DNA of 64,000 nucleotides from Agromyces laixinhei. Lineage in GTDB: Bacteria; Actinomycetota; Actinomycetes; Actinomycetales; Microbacteriaceae. Below, piece by piece: positions 15,255 through 24,276 of this stretch (positions are counted from its first letter, which is position 1; the number at the start of each line of letters is the position of its first letter). Under the pieces are notes generated by a model. That model worked only from the letters and a program-made list of their open reading frames with translations, did not search any database and was not told the origin of the DNA. The DNA lies in the NCBI RefSeq assembly GCF_006337065.1, contig NZ_CP040872.1:806001-870000 (forward strand), in the 5' to 3' direction. The translations under genes and the position numbers were made by a program.

Positions 15255-17041
15255 GAGGCACCCTTCGAGGAGACGGGCAGCTGCGACATCCGTGTCACCG
15301 AATGCCAGGCGGCATGCCGTTCGAGGCCGCGGGTGGCCCGTGCGAGCGGCGGGTGGCGAAGGCCAGCCTGCTCGACGAGCGGACCCGCGAGTACGTCGGC
15401 GGCCGGGCCGACGCCGAGCAGGCGCCCACCGCTCATGACGGCGATGTGGCTCGCGTAGTCCGCGACGAGCTGCAGGTCGTGTGTGACGACGAGCACCGTG
15501 GTGCCCTCGTCGTTGAGGCCCCGCAGCATGTCGAGCAACTCGGAGGCGCGGGCGCGGTCCTGCCCGAACGTCGGTTCGTCGAGTGCGAGCACCGGGGCGC
15601 CGGCGATGAGCGCGGTGCCGACGGAGAGCCGGCGTTTCTGCCCGCCCGAGAGCAGGAACGGGTGCTGGTCGCGCAGCCCCTCGAGACCGAAGCGTTCGAG
15701 CATCGCCTCGACACGCGGGGCGGCCTCGGCATCGGAGACGCCTTGCAGCCGCAGGCCCTGCGCGAGTTCTTCGGTCACCGAGTGGGCGATGAACTGGTGC
15801 TCGGGATTCTGGAAGACGAAGCCGATGCGCCGGGCGCGCTCGCGTGCAGCGCACCGCGCCGGGTCGACGCCGAGCACGTCGACCGTGCCGGCCGGCGCAG
15901 GGATCACGCCGGCGAGCGCCTGCAGCAACGAGGTCTTGCCCGCGCCGTTCGTGCCGACGATCGCGAGGAGGTCGCCCGCGGCGACGTCGAGGTCGACGCC
16001 CTCGACGACGATCGGCCCGCGCCGCCCGCCGCGCCGCACCGAGACGTCCCGCGCGCGGATGGCGGTCTCGCCGGCGACCGCGAGCGCGCCCGTCGACCCC
16101 GTCGGGGGGCCGATCGAGAGGGTGGGCCGCGGCGACAGCGCAGTCGAGCGCACGGGCGATGACTCGCTGAGCGGAGCGGGCAGCGACGGCAGCGCGTCGA
16201 GGGCTGCGGCGAGTTCGGCCGGAGACAGGGGGAGCGGGTCGAGCACGACGCCGGCGTCTCGCAGTCGCATCGCCGCGAGGGTCGAGACCGGCAGCCAGAC
16301 GCCGAGGGCGACGAGTTCGTCGGCGCGTTCGCGCAGGATCTCGCGGGCCGGCCCGTCGAGCACGAGATGCCCGCCCGCATCGAGCACGATCACCCGGTCG
16401 ACGAGGTCGACGGCCGCGTCGAGGTTGTGCTCGACCAGCACGACGGCGTGGTCGCGCTCGCTCGCGAGCTCTCGCAGCACGGCGTAGACCTCATCGATGC
16501 CTGCAGGGTCGAGGTTCGCCGTCGGCTCGTCGAGCACGAGCACGGGCGCGGCCATCGCGAGTGCGCAGGCGATCGCGAGTCGCTGCCGCCCGCCGCCCGA
16601 GAGCGTGTCGGGGTTCTCGGCGCGCCGGTCCCAGAGACCGACGAGCTTCAGTGCGCGCTCGGCGCGTTCGAGCACTTCGGATGCCGGGGCGAGCTGATTC
16701 TCGGGCGCGAAGCACACTTCGTCGAGCACCGTACCGGTGACGATCTGCGCGTCGGGGTCTTGGAAGACCATCGCGACGTGCTCGCTCATCACCCCGACGG
16801 GGTGCTCGCTCGTGTCGAGGCCGGCCACGCGCACCGTGCCCTCGAGGGCAGCGGGCACGGCGTGCGGCACGAGCCCGTCGAGGGCGAGGGTCAAGGTCGA
16901 CTTGCCGCACCCGCTCGGGCCGAGGATCAGCACGACCTCGCCCCGTGCGACCTCGAACGAGACGCCGACCGGGGTCGCCACGTCAGCGCCCTCGTGACGG
17001 ATGCTCACGTGGTCGAGTTCGAGAAGTGGTGCTGGGGGCAT
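15251..17041 (-). CDS. ECF transporter fused double ATPase (A1-A2)
   Basis: 596-residue tandem ABC ATPase that powers vitamin or metal uptake with the EcfT subunit. Domain 1 has Walker A GPSGCGKST (41-49), FQDPDAQIV Q-loop, LSGGGRQR signature and VLVLDEPTANLD. Domain 2 has Walker A GTNGAGKTS (363-371), FQNPEHQFI, LSGGQKRRLSVG and VLALDEPTFGQD. The arrangement is like YkoD of thiamine-type ECF systems. ATG 17041 begins the conserved LLELDHVSI. An iron box sits about 60 nt upstream, suggesting DtxR/IdeR control; substrate could be haem, siderophore, cobalt or a vitamin. Confidence 0.9.
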   Translation of the reverse strand: MPPAPLLELDHVSIRHEGADVATPVGVSFEVARGEVVLILGPSGCGKSTLTLALDGLVPHAVPAALEGTVRVAGLDTSEHPVGVMSEHVAMVFQDPDAQIVTGTVLDEVCFAPENQLAPASEVLERAERALKLVGLWDRRAENPDTLSGGGRQRLAIACALAMAAPVLVLDEPTANLDPAGIDEVYAVLRELASERDHAVVLVEHNLDAAVDLVDRVIVLDAGGHLVLDGPAREILRERADELVALGVWLPVSTLAAMRLRDAGVVLDPLPLSPAELAAALDALPSLPAPLSESSPVRSTALSPRPTLSIGPPTGSTGALAVAGETAIRARDVSVRRGGRRGPIVVEGVDLDVAAGDLLAIVGTNGAGKTSLLQALAGVIPAPAGTVDVLGVDPARCAARERARRIGFVFQNPEHQFIAHSVTEELAQGLRLQGVSDAEAAPRVEAMLERFGLEGLRDQHPFLLSGGQKRRLSVGTALIAGAPVLALDEPTFGQDRARASELLDMLRGLNDEGTTVLVVTHDLQLVADYASHIAVMSGGRLLGVGPAADVLAGPLVEQAGLRHPPLARATRGLERHAAWHSVTRMSQLPVSSKGAS

Positions 17042-17099
17042 GGGTCGGCTCGGCGAGGTGAAGGTGATCGGACGACCCGCGACGCGGCATCCGCAGTGC

Positions 17100-17118
17100 T
17101 TAGGACAGCCTAACCTTG
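17100..17118. promoter_or_regulatory. DtxR/IdeR-type iron box
   Basis: TTAGGACAGCCTAACCTTG matches 15 of 19 positions of the actinobacterial iron-box consensus TTAGGTTAGSCTAACCTAA. It lies 59 bp before the ECF ATPase start on the minus strand and 174 bp before the divergent hexapeptide gene, in a 250-base gap with no other gene. Iron-dependent repression of the ECF genes is the simplest reading. Confidence 0.65.
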
Positions 17119-17291
17119 CGAGCCGAGTGGGACGCTGTGCAGCGAGCCACGATGCCACGACGGTCAGCTCGGACTGGGAGCAGCGACGCCCCGGAGTGCA
17201 CCAGTTGCCGTCTGCCCGGGAATGCCCCGGTCAGCTGGAGTGTTGTATCAGAGTCCGGGTGCGTACGACAGCGCACCGGAAGGAGGAGAGC

Positions 17292-17708
17292 GTGGGCATC
17301 AGTTACGTCGAGTTCGAAGACGACGGCGGAATCCTTCGTCGCTACCGCAAGCACGTGAACGGCCGCGGCCTCGTGGCCACGACCGCCAAGGTCGACCCGA
17401 CCGCGTGGGTCGACCCGACGGCCTACGTCGATTCCGGTGCCGAAGTGCAGCGCGGCGCCCAGATCGGGCCGGGCGGCTGGGTGGAGGGCGAAGCGATCAT
17501 CGCCGAACGTGCCGTCGTCGGCGTCAACGCGCACGTCTGCCGCAACGCCGTCGTCGGCCGCAACGCGGTCGTCGGTCCGTACGCGACCATCGGTCGCGAC
17601 GCGAAGGTGCAGAACGGCGCACGCGTGCCGCGCGAACTCTCGATCGCCGCCGGCGACGAATACCGCGCGTCGAGCGACGACCTGCGCCGCCTCGGCCTCG
17701 CGGCCTGA
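17292..17708 (+). CDS. Small left-handed beta-helix (hexapeptide repeat) protein
   Basis: 138-residue protein made largely of hexapeptide-type repeats: VDPTAWVDPTAYVDSGAEVQ, then the IGPGGWVEG, AVVGRNAVVGPYATIGRDAK rungs, ending in a short helical tail. It resembles the gamma-carbonic-anhydrase/acyltransferase fold but is short and lacks an obvious His triad, so a transferase activity is doubtful. The start is GTG 17292 with a very strong AGGAGGAG at proper distance. It is convergent with the sulfatase gene, with only 3 bases between stops. Function unknown. Confidence 0.78.
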   Translation: MGISYVEFEDDGGILRRYRKHVNGRGLVATTAKVDPTAWVDPTAYVDSGAEVQRGAQIGPGGWVEGEAIIAERAVVGVNAHVCRNAVVGRNAVVGPYATIGRDAKVQNGARVPRELSIAAGDEYRASSDDLRRLGLAA

Positions 17709-17711
17709 GCA

Positions 17712-20075
17712 TCACTGGCGCGCCATGGCCACCCGCATCCGCTCGTCGGGATCGATGAAGTGGTCGTGGTCGTCGTCACCGAGATCGATCTGCACCCAGT
17801 TGATCTTGCCCGTGAACCGGCTGGATTGCGGGGTGTAGTCGGGGCTGACCGCGGTACCCGACTCGTAGCCGACGTCGGTCGTCTCATCGGCTGAGAAGAC
17901 CATCGGCTGGGTCATGCCGACCCGGCCCGTGCCGACCGAGGCGCCGTCGTAGTACAGGGTGACACCGCCGCCCTTGGCGAGGCCGCCGCCGTCGTAGGCG
18001 AACTCCATGCGCACCTGATGCGTGCCGGACGGGATCGGCGAATCGGCCGTCGTCGTGAACTCATGGATGCCGAGCACGTTGTAGACGAAGACGAGCTTGC
18101 CCTCCTTCACGTACACGCTCCACCCGCCGAAGCGGCCGCCCTGCGCGATGATCACGCCGTCTGCGCCGCCATCCGGGATCTCCACCTCGGCGGTCACCGA
18201 GAACGACTTGTTCTTGATGCTCACGACGCTGTTCTCCGACAGGCGGCCCATGCCTGCGAAGAGCAGCTGCGAGTCGCCCTGCACCAGGGTCGGCCGCCCC
18301 GCCAGATCGGGGTTCAGCCGTTCACCGGTTCGGTCGTCGAGGGGCAGCACGTTGTACTTGACCGCCTCGATGAGCCAGAGCCGTTGCAGTTCGTGCAGCT
18401 TGTCGGGATGCTCCTTCGAGAGATCCCGCGCCTGACTGTAGTCGGCACTGCCGTCGTAGAGCTCCCAGTCGTCGTCGTCGAATGGAACCGTGTCGGCGAT
18501 GAGCTCCCAGGGAGTGCGGTGCTTCGTGACCGCGCTCCACCCCTTGTAGTAGACACCGCGGTTGCCGAACATCTCGAAGTACTGCAGATCGTGCCGCTCG
18601 GCCTCGTCGGGCGCGTTGAAGGTGTAGAGCATGCTCGTGCCCTCCATGGGCGACTGCTGCACGCCGTTCACCATCGTCGGTTCGGGCAGTCCGGCCGCCT
18701 CGAGGATGGTGGGCGCCACGTCGATGACGTGGGTGAACTGGGAGCGCCGCCCCCCCTGCTCCGTGATGCCCTTCGGCCACGAGACGATCGTGCCGTTGCG
18801 CGTGCCGCCCCAGTGCGAGGCGATCTGCTTCGTCCACTGGAAGGGCGCATCCATCGCCCAGGCCCAGCCCACCGAGTAGTGGTTGTACGAGGTCGGGGAG
18901 CCGAACTCGTCCATCTTGGAGCGCATGAACTCCGGCGTCTCGAGCGCGGCCATGCCGTTGAAGTTCGCCATCTCGTTGAAGGCGCCGTTCATCGTGCCCT
19001 CTGCCGACGCGCCGTTGTCGCCGATGATGTAGTAGATGAGGGTGTTGTCGAGCACCCCGAGGTCTTCGATGGCGTCGATGACGCGGCCGACGTGGTGGTC
19101 GGTGTGCTCGAGGAATCCGGCGTACACCTCCATCTCGCGTTCCAGCACGGGCTTCAGCTCGTCGGGCATGTCGTCCCACGCGGGAATCTCGGCGTGACGC
19201 GCCGTGAGCTCCGCATCGGCGGGGACGATACCGAGTTCCTTCTGCTTCGCGAACGTCTTCTCGCGTTGCGCGTCCCAGCCGTCGGCGAATGCTCCGGTGT
19301 ACTTGTCGATCCACTCCTTCGGCACGTGGTGCGGCGCGTGCGTTGCGCCGGGCGCGAAGTACACGAAGAACGGCTTGTCGGGCATCAGCGCCTTCTGCGT
19401 GCGGATCCAGTTCACGGCGTGGTCGGCCAGGTCTTCGGTCAGGTGGTAGCCCTGTTCGGGCGTCGCCGGTGGTTCGACCGGCGTTGTTCCCTCGTACAGG
19501 GCCGGATCCCACTGGTTGTTCTCTCCGCCGATGAAGCCGTAGAACGTCTCGAATCCGCCGCCGCCCGTGGGCCAGGCATCGAACGGCCCCATGGGCGAGG
19601 ACTGCCAGACCGGCACCTCGTGGCACTTGCCGAACTGCGCGGTCGAGTACCCGTTCAGCTTCAATGTCATCGCTACGGGAGCCTTCGTGTTCGGCTTCAG
19701 CGAGCTGTTGCCCGGCGCCGAGGTGGCGGTCTCGGTGATGCTGCCCATGCCGACCGAGTGATGGTTGCGGCCGCTGAGCATGGCGGCCCGCGTGGGCGCG
19801 CACAGCGCGGTCGTGTGGAATCGGTTGTACATGAGGCCGCGTGCGGCCAGCTTCTCGGCGTTCGGGGTGTTGCACGGGCCTCCGAAGGCGCTCGATGCTC
19901 CGAAACCCGTGTCGTCGATCAGCACGATGAGCACGTTCGGTGCGCCCTCGGGCGGCAGCAGCGGCTCGATCGGCGGATACGCCGTGTCGGGATCCTTCGC
20001 GTCGTAGGTCGTGAGCCCGGGGGCCGGGCGATCGGGGATCGGCAGCATCGTGCGCGCGTGGCGATCTGGTTTCAT
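17712..20075 (-). CDS. Type I arylsulfatase
   Basis: 787-residue alkaline-phosphatase-fold sulfatase hydrolysing sulfate esters. CAPTRAAML (92-100) is the CxPxR site whose Cys92 is converted to formylglycine; Asp54-Asp55 (LIDDTGFG) are metal ligands and GKCHE, THAPH and IGDNGASAEGT complete the site. A C-terminal beta-sandwich (about 620-750, concanavalin-like) follows. No secretion signal is obvious, so a cytoplasmic or non-classically located enzyme is likely. The ATG has GGGGGAA upstream. No formylglycine-generating enzyme is encoded in this window, so maturation depends on a gene elsewhere. Confidence 0.92.
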   Translation of the reverse strand: MKPDRHARTMLPIPDRPAPGLTTYDAKDPDTAYPPIEPLLPPEGAPNVLIVLIDDTGFGASSAFGGPCNTPNAEKLAARGLMYNRFHTTALCAPTRAAMLSGRNHHSVGMGSITETATSAPGNSSLKPNTKAPVAMTLKLNGYSTAQFGKCHEVPVWQSSPMGPFDAWPTGGGGFETFYGFIGGENNQWDPALYEGTTPVEPPATPEQGYHLTEDLADHAVNWIRTQKALMPDKPFFVYFAPGATHAPHHVPKEWIDKYTGAFADGWDAQREKTFAKQKELGIVPADAELTARHAEIPAWDDMPDELKPVLEREMEVYAGFLEHTDHHVGRVIDAIEDLGVLDNTLIYYIIGDNGASAEGTMNGAFNEMANFNGMAALETPEFMRSKMDEFGSPTSYNHYSVGWAWAMDAPFQWTKQIASHWGGTRNGTIVSWPKGITEQGGRRSQFTHVIDVAPTILEAAGLPEPTMVNGVQQSPMEGTSMLYTFNAPDEAERHDLQYFEMFGNRGVYYKGWSAVTKHRTPWELIADTVPFDDDDWELYDGSADYSQARDLSKEHPDKLHELQRLWLIEAVKYNVLPLDDRTGERLNPDLAGRPTLVQGDSQLLFAGMGRLSENSVVSIKNKSFSVTAEVEIPDGGADGVIIAQGGRFGGWSVYVKEGKLVFVYNVLGIHEFTTTADSPIPSGTHQVRMEFAYDGGGLAKGGGVTLYYDGASVGTGRVGMTQPMVFSADETTDVGYESGTAVSPDYTPQSSRFTGKINWVQIDLGDDDHDHFIDPDERMRVAMARQ

Positions 20076-20252
20076 GACATTCCCCCGTGTCGGTGCGGCA
20101 GGGTGCTGCGGCGAGATGCTGCGGCATCCGTCGACACCTCGGCCGCGTTCAGCTCGGCGACGACGGGGTCACCGTACCCAAGGCCGTGCTCGGCCGAATC
20201 ACGCAGATCGCATGATGCGTGCGGGCAGCCGGCGGCCGTGCGGGCAGCCGGG

Positions 20253-21395
20253 TCAGGGGGCCGGTCTCGCCCTCGCCCACCTGGCGGGGAGGTTCGGGCC
20301 GTCCCAGACCTGGATGACGCCCCACGCCGCCGCGGTGATCGGCACCGCGAGCACGGCACCGACGATGCCGCCGAGCACGGTGCCGATCGTCAGGGCGACG
20401 AGGATCACGAGTGCGTGCAGCTTCATCGAGCGGCCCATCAGGAACGGCTGCAGGAAGTTGCCTTCGAGCTGGTTCACGAGCACCACGACCCCGACGACGA
20501 ACAGGGCATTGACCAGGCCGTTCGAGACGAGGGCGACCAGGGCGGCGAGGATGCCGGCGAGCGTGGCGCCGACGATCGGGATGAACGCGAGCAGGAACAC
20601 CAGCACCGCCAGGGGCACCGCGAGCGGCACCTGCAGGATGAGCAGGCCGATCAGGATGCCGACGGCATCGACGAGCGCGACGGCCGCCGTGCCGCGGAGA
20701 TATGCACCGAACACCGCGACCGTCTTGCCGCCGATGCGGTGTGCGCGCGCGTAGTCTTCGCCGTGGAAGGGGCGCAGCAGGAACGCCCACAGCTTCGGTC
20801 CGTCCTTCAGGAAGAAGAAGAGCACGACCGCCATCAGCACGAACCCGGTGACGAAGTTCGCCACGGCGCTGACACCGGCGATGGCGCCGGAGCCGAACTG
20901 CGCGCTCGTGACGAAGCCCTGCAGCTGCGTGGCCCATGCGTCGAGCTGTTCATCGTCGATGAACGACAGGGTCTTGACCCACGCGAGCACATCCTCGAAG
21001 CCCTGTTGCGCTTGCGCGGAGAGATCGGCCCACTGGTTGCGCACCGCCCAGACGATCAGCCACACGACACCGCTGATGAGCGCGATGATCGTCAGCAGTG
21101 TGATGAGCGTCGCGAGCAGCGAAGGTACGCCGTGTGAGCGCATCCAGTGCATCGCCGGCCAGAACGCGGAGGCCAGGATGAGCGCCAGCACGAGGGGGAT
21201 GGTGACGAGGGTCAGCGTCTGGAGGCCGAAGATGATCGCAGCGGCGACCACGACGACGACGATGATCTGGATGGCGCGGATCGCGAGACGGCCGAACCCA
21301 TCCGCCCACAGGCTTCTCGGCGGCGTGGCGGCTTGCAGTTCGACCTCGGCGGGCGGTGCGCTTCTGGCCGGGGCGTGCTTGCGGAAGAGCGGCAT
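20253..21395 (-). CDS. AI-2E family (PerM/YdiK-type) membrane transporter
   Basis: 380-residue membrane protein of the AI-2E exporter family. The first two helices (IQIIVVVVVAAAIIFGLQTL and a second) are followed by a cytoplasmic helical segment, then a cluster of C-terminal helices containing the conserved FIPIVGATLAGILAALVALV and VNQLEGNFLQPFLMGRSMKL motifs. Substrates are uncertain; members are linked to ion or small-molecule export. TAGCCT ends 6 nt before the ATG, so the mRNA is probably leaderless. The 177 bases between it and the sulfatase gene hold short GC-rich duplications only. Confidence 0.85.
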   Translation of the reverse strand: MPLFRKHAPARSAPPAEVELQAATPPRSLWADGFGRLAIRAIQIIVVVVVAAAIIFGLQTLTLVTIPLVLALILASAFWPAMHWMRSHGVPSLLATLITLLTIIALISGVVWLIVWAVRNQWADLSAQAQQGFEDVLAWVKTLSFIDDEQLDAWATQLQGFVTSAQFGSGAIAGVSAVANFVTGFVLMAVVLFFFLKDGPKLWAFLLRPFHGEDYARAHRIGGKTVAVFGAYLRGTAAVALVDAVGILIGLLILQVPLAVPLAVLVFLLAFIPIVGATLAGILAALVALVSNGLVNALFVVGVVVLVNQLEGNFLQPFLMGRSMKLHALVILVALTIGTVLGGIVGAVLAVPITAAAWGVIQVWDGPNLPARWARARPAP

Positions 21396-21478
21396 TCGTC
21401 AAGGCTAGGTGCACGTCGCACGTTCGGGCGAGGGCTTGCCGCGACGGCCCGAGGCAGGTAGTGCGGCCGGGTTGCCGC

Positions 21479-22531
21479 TCAGGCGACCGGCAGTTCGCCC
21501 GCGAGCAGCTCGAGCGTCTGCTCACGCCCGGGAGTCGTGTCGGTCGGCTCGGAGTCGTAGGAGCCGCCGATCGGGGCGAGCATGATCTCGTCGATGCCGT
21601 GGCGGGCCGCGAGGGTGCGCAGTTCCGCCGCTGCGCTCGCCGGGTCCGCGATGATCCAGCGTTTCTCCATGGCGGCGATGATGTCGTCGCCGACCGAGTC
21701 CGCGGGGGCCGCTGCGGCTTCTTCGACGGTTTCGAGCTGGCGCATCGGTCGGCCCGTGCGCAGCCGCGCCATGGAGTGCAGTTGCGGCAGCGCCCTGGCG
21801 CGCGCCTCGTCGGCACTCGGAGCGACCGAGGCGTTCACGGTGAGGAAGGTCTCGGGCGCGGGGTGCGCCTCGCTCGGCCGGTACTCAGTGCGGTAGAGCT
21901 CGAGCGCCCGCTCGAGCCCCTCGCCAGAGAAATGGTTCGCGAACACGTAGGGCAGCCCGAGCTCGGCGGCGAGCTTCGCCGAGTAGTCGCTCGATCCGAG
22001 GAGCCAGAGCGTCGGGACATCCGTCGCCGCAGGAGTCGCGCTGATCGCGTACTCGCGCCCGCTCGTGAGGCGGAGCGATGCGCCGTCGGGCGAGAGCAGG
22101 CTCAGGATGTCGGCGATGTGGTCGGGGAATCGGTCGACCTCGGCCGTCGGGCCGCTCACGCGGAGGAGCTGGGTGATCACCGGGTCACTGCCCGGCGCCC
22201 GCCCGATGCCGAGGTCGATGCGCCCCGGAGCGAGCGCCTCGAGCGCGGCGAACTGCTCGGCCACGACGAGCGGCGCGTGGTTCGGCAGCATGACGCCGCC
22301 GGATCCGACCCGGATGCGTTCGGTGCGCGCGGCGATCGACGCCACGAGCACGGGCGGCGTCGTCGAGGCGACGGAAGGCATGTTGTGGTGCTCGGCGAAC
22401 CAGTAGCGGGTGAAGCCGAGTCGGTCGGCGAGCTGTGCGAGGCGAACGGATGCCGCGAACGCGCCGGCGCTCGTCTGGCCGGTGCGCACCGGAACGAGGT
22501 CGAGCACGGAGAGGCGGGGCGAAGGAGTCAT
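21479..22531 (-). CDS. LLM class flavin-dependent oxidoreductase (alkanal monooxygenase-like)
   Basis: 350-residue TIM-barrel flavin oxidoreductase of the luciferase-like family. SVLDLVPVRTGQTSAGAFAA at the N-terminus, RYWFAEHHNMPSVASTTPPV and RIRVGSGGVMLPNHAPLVVA, and APGRIDLGIGRAPGSD are typical of the MsnO8-type subgroup that uses FMN. The reaction is unknown. ATG 22531 begins the conserved region. It is divergent from the FAD-linked oxidase gene across about 200 bases that hold no gene. Confidence 0.87.
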   Translation of the reverse strand: MTPSPRLSVLDLVPVRTGQTSAGAFAASVRLAQLADRLGFTRYWFAEHHNMPSVASTTPPVLVASIAARTERIRVGSGGVMLPNHAPLVVAEQFAALEALAPGRIDLGIGRAPGSDPVITQLLRVSGPTAEVDRFPDHIADILSLLSPDGASLRLTSGREYAISATPAATDVPTLWLLGSSDYSAKLAAELGLPYVFANHFSGEGLERALELYRTEYRPSEAHPAPETFLTVNASVAPSADEARARALPQLHSMARLRTGRPMRQLETVEEAAAAPADSVGDDIIAAMEKRWIIADPASAAAELRTLAARHGIDEIMLAPIGGSYDSEPTDTTPGREQTLELLAGELPVA

Positions 22532-22733
22532 CCCTGACGGCAACCGGGGCGCGGCGCGGTGTATTCCGGGGCGGGCTGCCACTGAGGCGATCGGAGGGGA
22601 GCCACTGACGCGGCCGCGGCGACGGCACCGTTGGATGATCTCGTCGTGAGCGCCGCCTGAAATCAGCTCGGCCGTCGGAGCACCGCCCAGTGGGGCGCGC
22701 ATGGACCCGCGACGATCTCGAAAGGACGCATCC

Positions 22734-24176
22734 GTGAACACCCCCATGCCGTCGGCCATCGCGGCCGACCCCGTCACGCTCTCGCTGCGCGAGGCACTCG
22801 CACTCCTCGACGACCGGATCACCGGTCGCGTGCTGATTCCCGGCGATCCGGGCTGGGACGACGCCCGCTCGGCCTGGAACCTCGCCGTCGACCAGCACCC
22901 CGCAGCAGTCGTCGTCGCGGCCGATGCCGACGACGTCGCCCAGACCGTGCGAGCGGCGAAGGGACTCGGCCTCGCCGTCGCCCCCCAGGCCACCGGCCAC
23001 AACGCCGCTCCGCTCGCCGCGGACGGCGGACTCGCCGACGCGATCCTCCTGCGCACGCACGAACTGCGGGGCGTCGAGGTCGACGCCGAGGCCCGCATCG
23101 CCCGCGTCGAGGCGGGCGGCCAGTGGGGCGACGTCGTCGCCGCGGTCGCACCGTTCGGACTCACCGCGCTCGCCGGATCGTCGCATGACGTCGGCGTCGT
23201 GGGCTACACGCTCGGCGGCGGAGTGAGCTGGCTCGGCCGCTCGCACGGACTCGCGGCCAACCACGTCGTCGCGATCGAACTCGTCACGGCCGACGGCGTC
23301 GCACGCCGGGTCGACGCCGAGCACGACGCCGAGCTGTTCTGGGCGCTCCGCGGCGGCGGCGGCGACTTCGCCGTCGTCACCGCCGTCGAGGTCCGGCTCT
23401 TCGACGTGCCCGTGCTGAGCGCCGGCATGCTGCTCTGGCCGATCGAGCGAACCGCCGAGGTCTTCGCCGCATGGTCGGAGTGGACGGGCGGCGTTCCGAC
23501 CACCGTCACCTCGGTCGCCCGTGTGCTGCGTCTGCCGCCGATGCCCGAGCTGCCGCCCTTCCTCTCCGGCCGCTCGCTCGTCGTCGTCGAGGTCGCGATG
23601 CAGGAGGAGCCGGCCCGCGTCGACGAACTCCTCGCGCCGCTGCGCGATCTCGCACCCGAGATCGACACCGTGCACCCGCAGGCCTCTGCCGAGCTGCTGC
23701 AGCTGCACATGGACCCGCCAGGGCCGACTCCCGGGCACGGCGACGGCATGCTGCTCGCCGAGCTGCCTCCCGCCGCGATCCGCGCTTTCGTCGAGGCGGT
23801 CGGGCCGGATGCCACGTCGGCACTGCTCTCCATCGAGATCCGGCACCTCGGCGGCATGCTGGCTCCGGGCGTCGCCCGCGCCGCGGCATCCGTGCAGGGC
23901 ATGCCAGAGCCCGGAGTCACGGCCGGATTCGACGCCGGATTCCTCATGTTCGGCGCCGGTATCGCGATGCCGGGCAACGGCGATGCACTCGCCGAATCGC
24001 TCGGCCGGCTGTTCTCGGCCCTCGAGCCGTGGCGCGGTGACACCGACTACCTGAACTTCGCGGAGCACGCCCGCCCCGCCGGCCGGTTCTTCGGTGAGAA
24101 CCTGGAGCGACTTCGTGCCGTCAAGCGGGCCGTCGACCCGACCCGGATGATGCGTTCGAATCACCCGCTCGGCTGA
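22734..24176 (+). CDS. FAD-linked oxidase, berberine-bridge/6-hydroxynicotine oxidase type
   Basis: 480-residue flavoprotein oxidase. The PCMH FAD-binding domain is clear (PAAVVVAADADDVAQTVRAA, then VAPQATGHNAAPL, whose His is the covalent FAD link). GSSHDVGVVGYTLGGGVSWL lacks the second Cys of bicovalent enzymes. The BBE C-terminal segment is present (DYLNFAEHARPA ... RLRAVKRAVDPTRMM). It oxidises an unknown amine, alcohol or sugar with O2. The GTG start at 22734 has AAAGGA upstream; an ATG four codons later is possible. Confidence 0.88.
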   Translation: MNTPMPSAIAADPVTLSLREALALLDDRITGRVLIPGDPGWDDARSAWNLAVDQHPAAVVVAADADDVAQTVRAAKGLGLAVAPQATGHNAAPLAADGGLADAILLRTHELRGVEVDAEARIARVEAGGQWGDVVAAVAPFGLTALAGSSHDVGVVGYTLGGGVSWLGRSHGLAANHVVAIELVTADGVARRVDAEHDAELFWALRGGGGDFAVVTAVEVRLFDVPVLSAGMLLWPIERTAEVFAAWSEWTGGVPTTVTSVARVLRLPPMPELPPFLSGRSLVVVEVAMQEEPARVDELLAPLRDLAPEIDTVHPQASAELLQLHMDPPGPTPGHGDGMLLAELPPAAIRAFVEAVGPDATSALLSIEIRHLGGMLAPGVARAAASVQGMPEPGVTAGFDAGFLMFGAGIAMPGNGDALAESLGRLFSALEPWRGDTDYLNFAEHARPAGRFFGENLERLRAVKRAVDPTRMMRSNHPLG

Positions 24177-24276
24177 GCGGGGGCTGTCGATCGGCTGAGT
24201 GGGACTGTCGCTCGTGCCCCGGTCTTCATAGGCTGGGACGAGCGACACCGTCGTCGCACGACCCCGGGGAGGATCG

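Noticed and set aside
17712..20075. Sulfatase as a candidate secreted enzyme or part of a polysaccharide-use locus
   Set aside because: No signal peptide, glycosidase, transporter or maturation gene is adjacent, so nothing beyond a lone sulfatase is supported.
18018..21137. A 1039-codon open frame on the plus strand opposite the sulfatase and AI-2E-type genes
   Set aside because: It is Arg/His/Val-rich antisense sequence typical of high-GC DNA, and the opposite strand encodes two clearly recognisable proteins.
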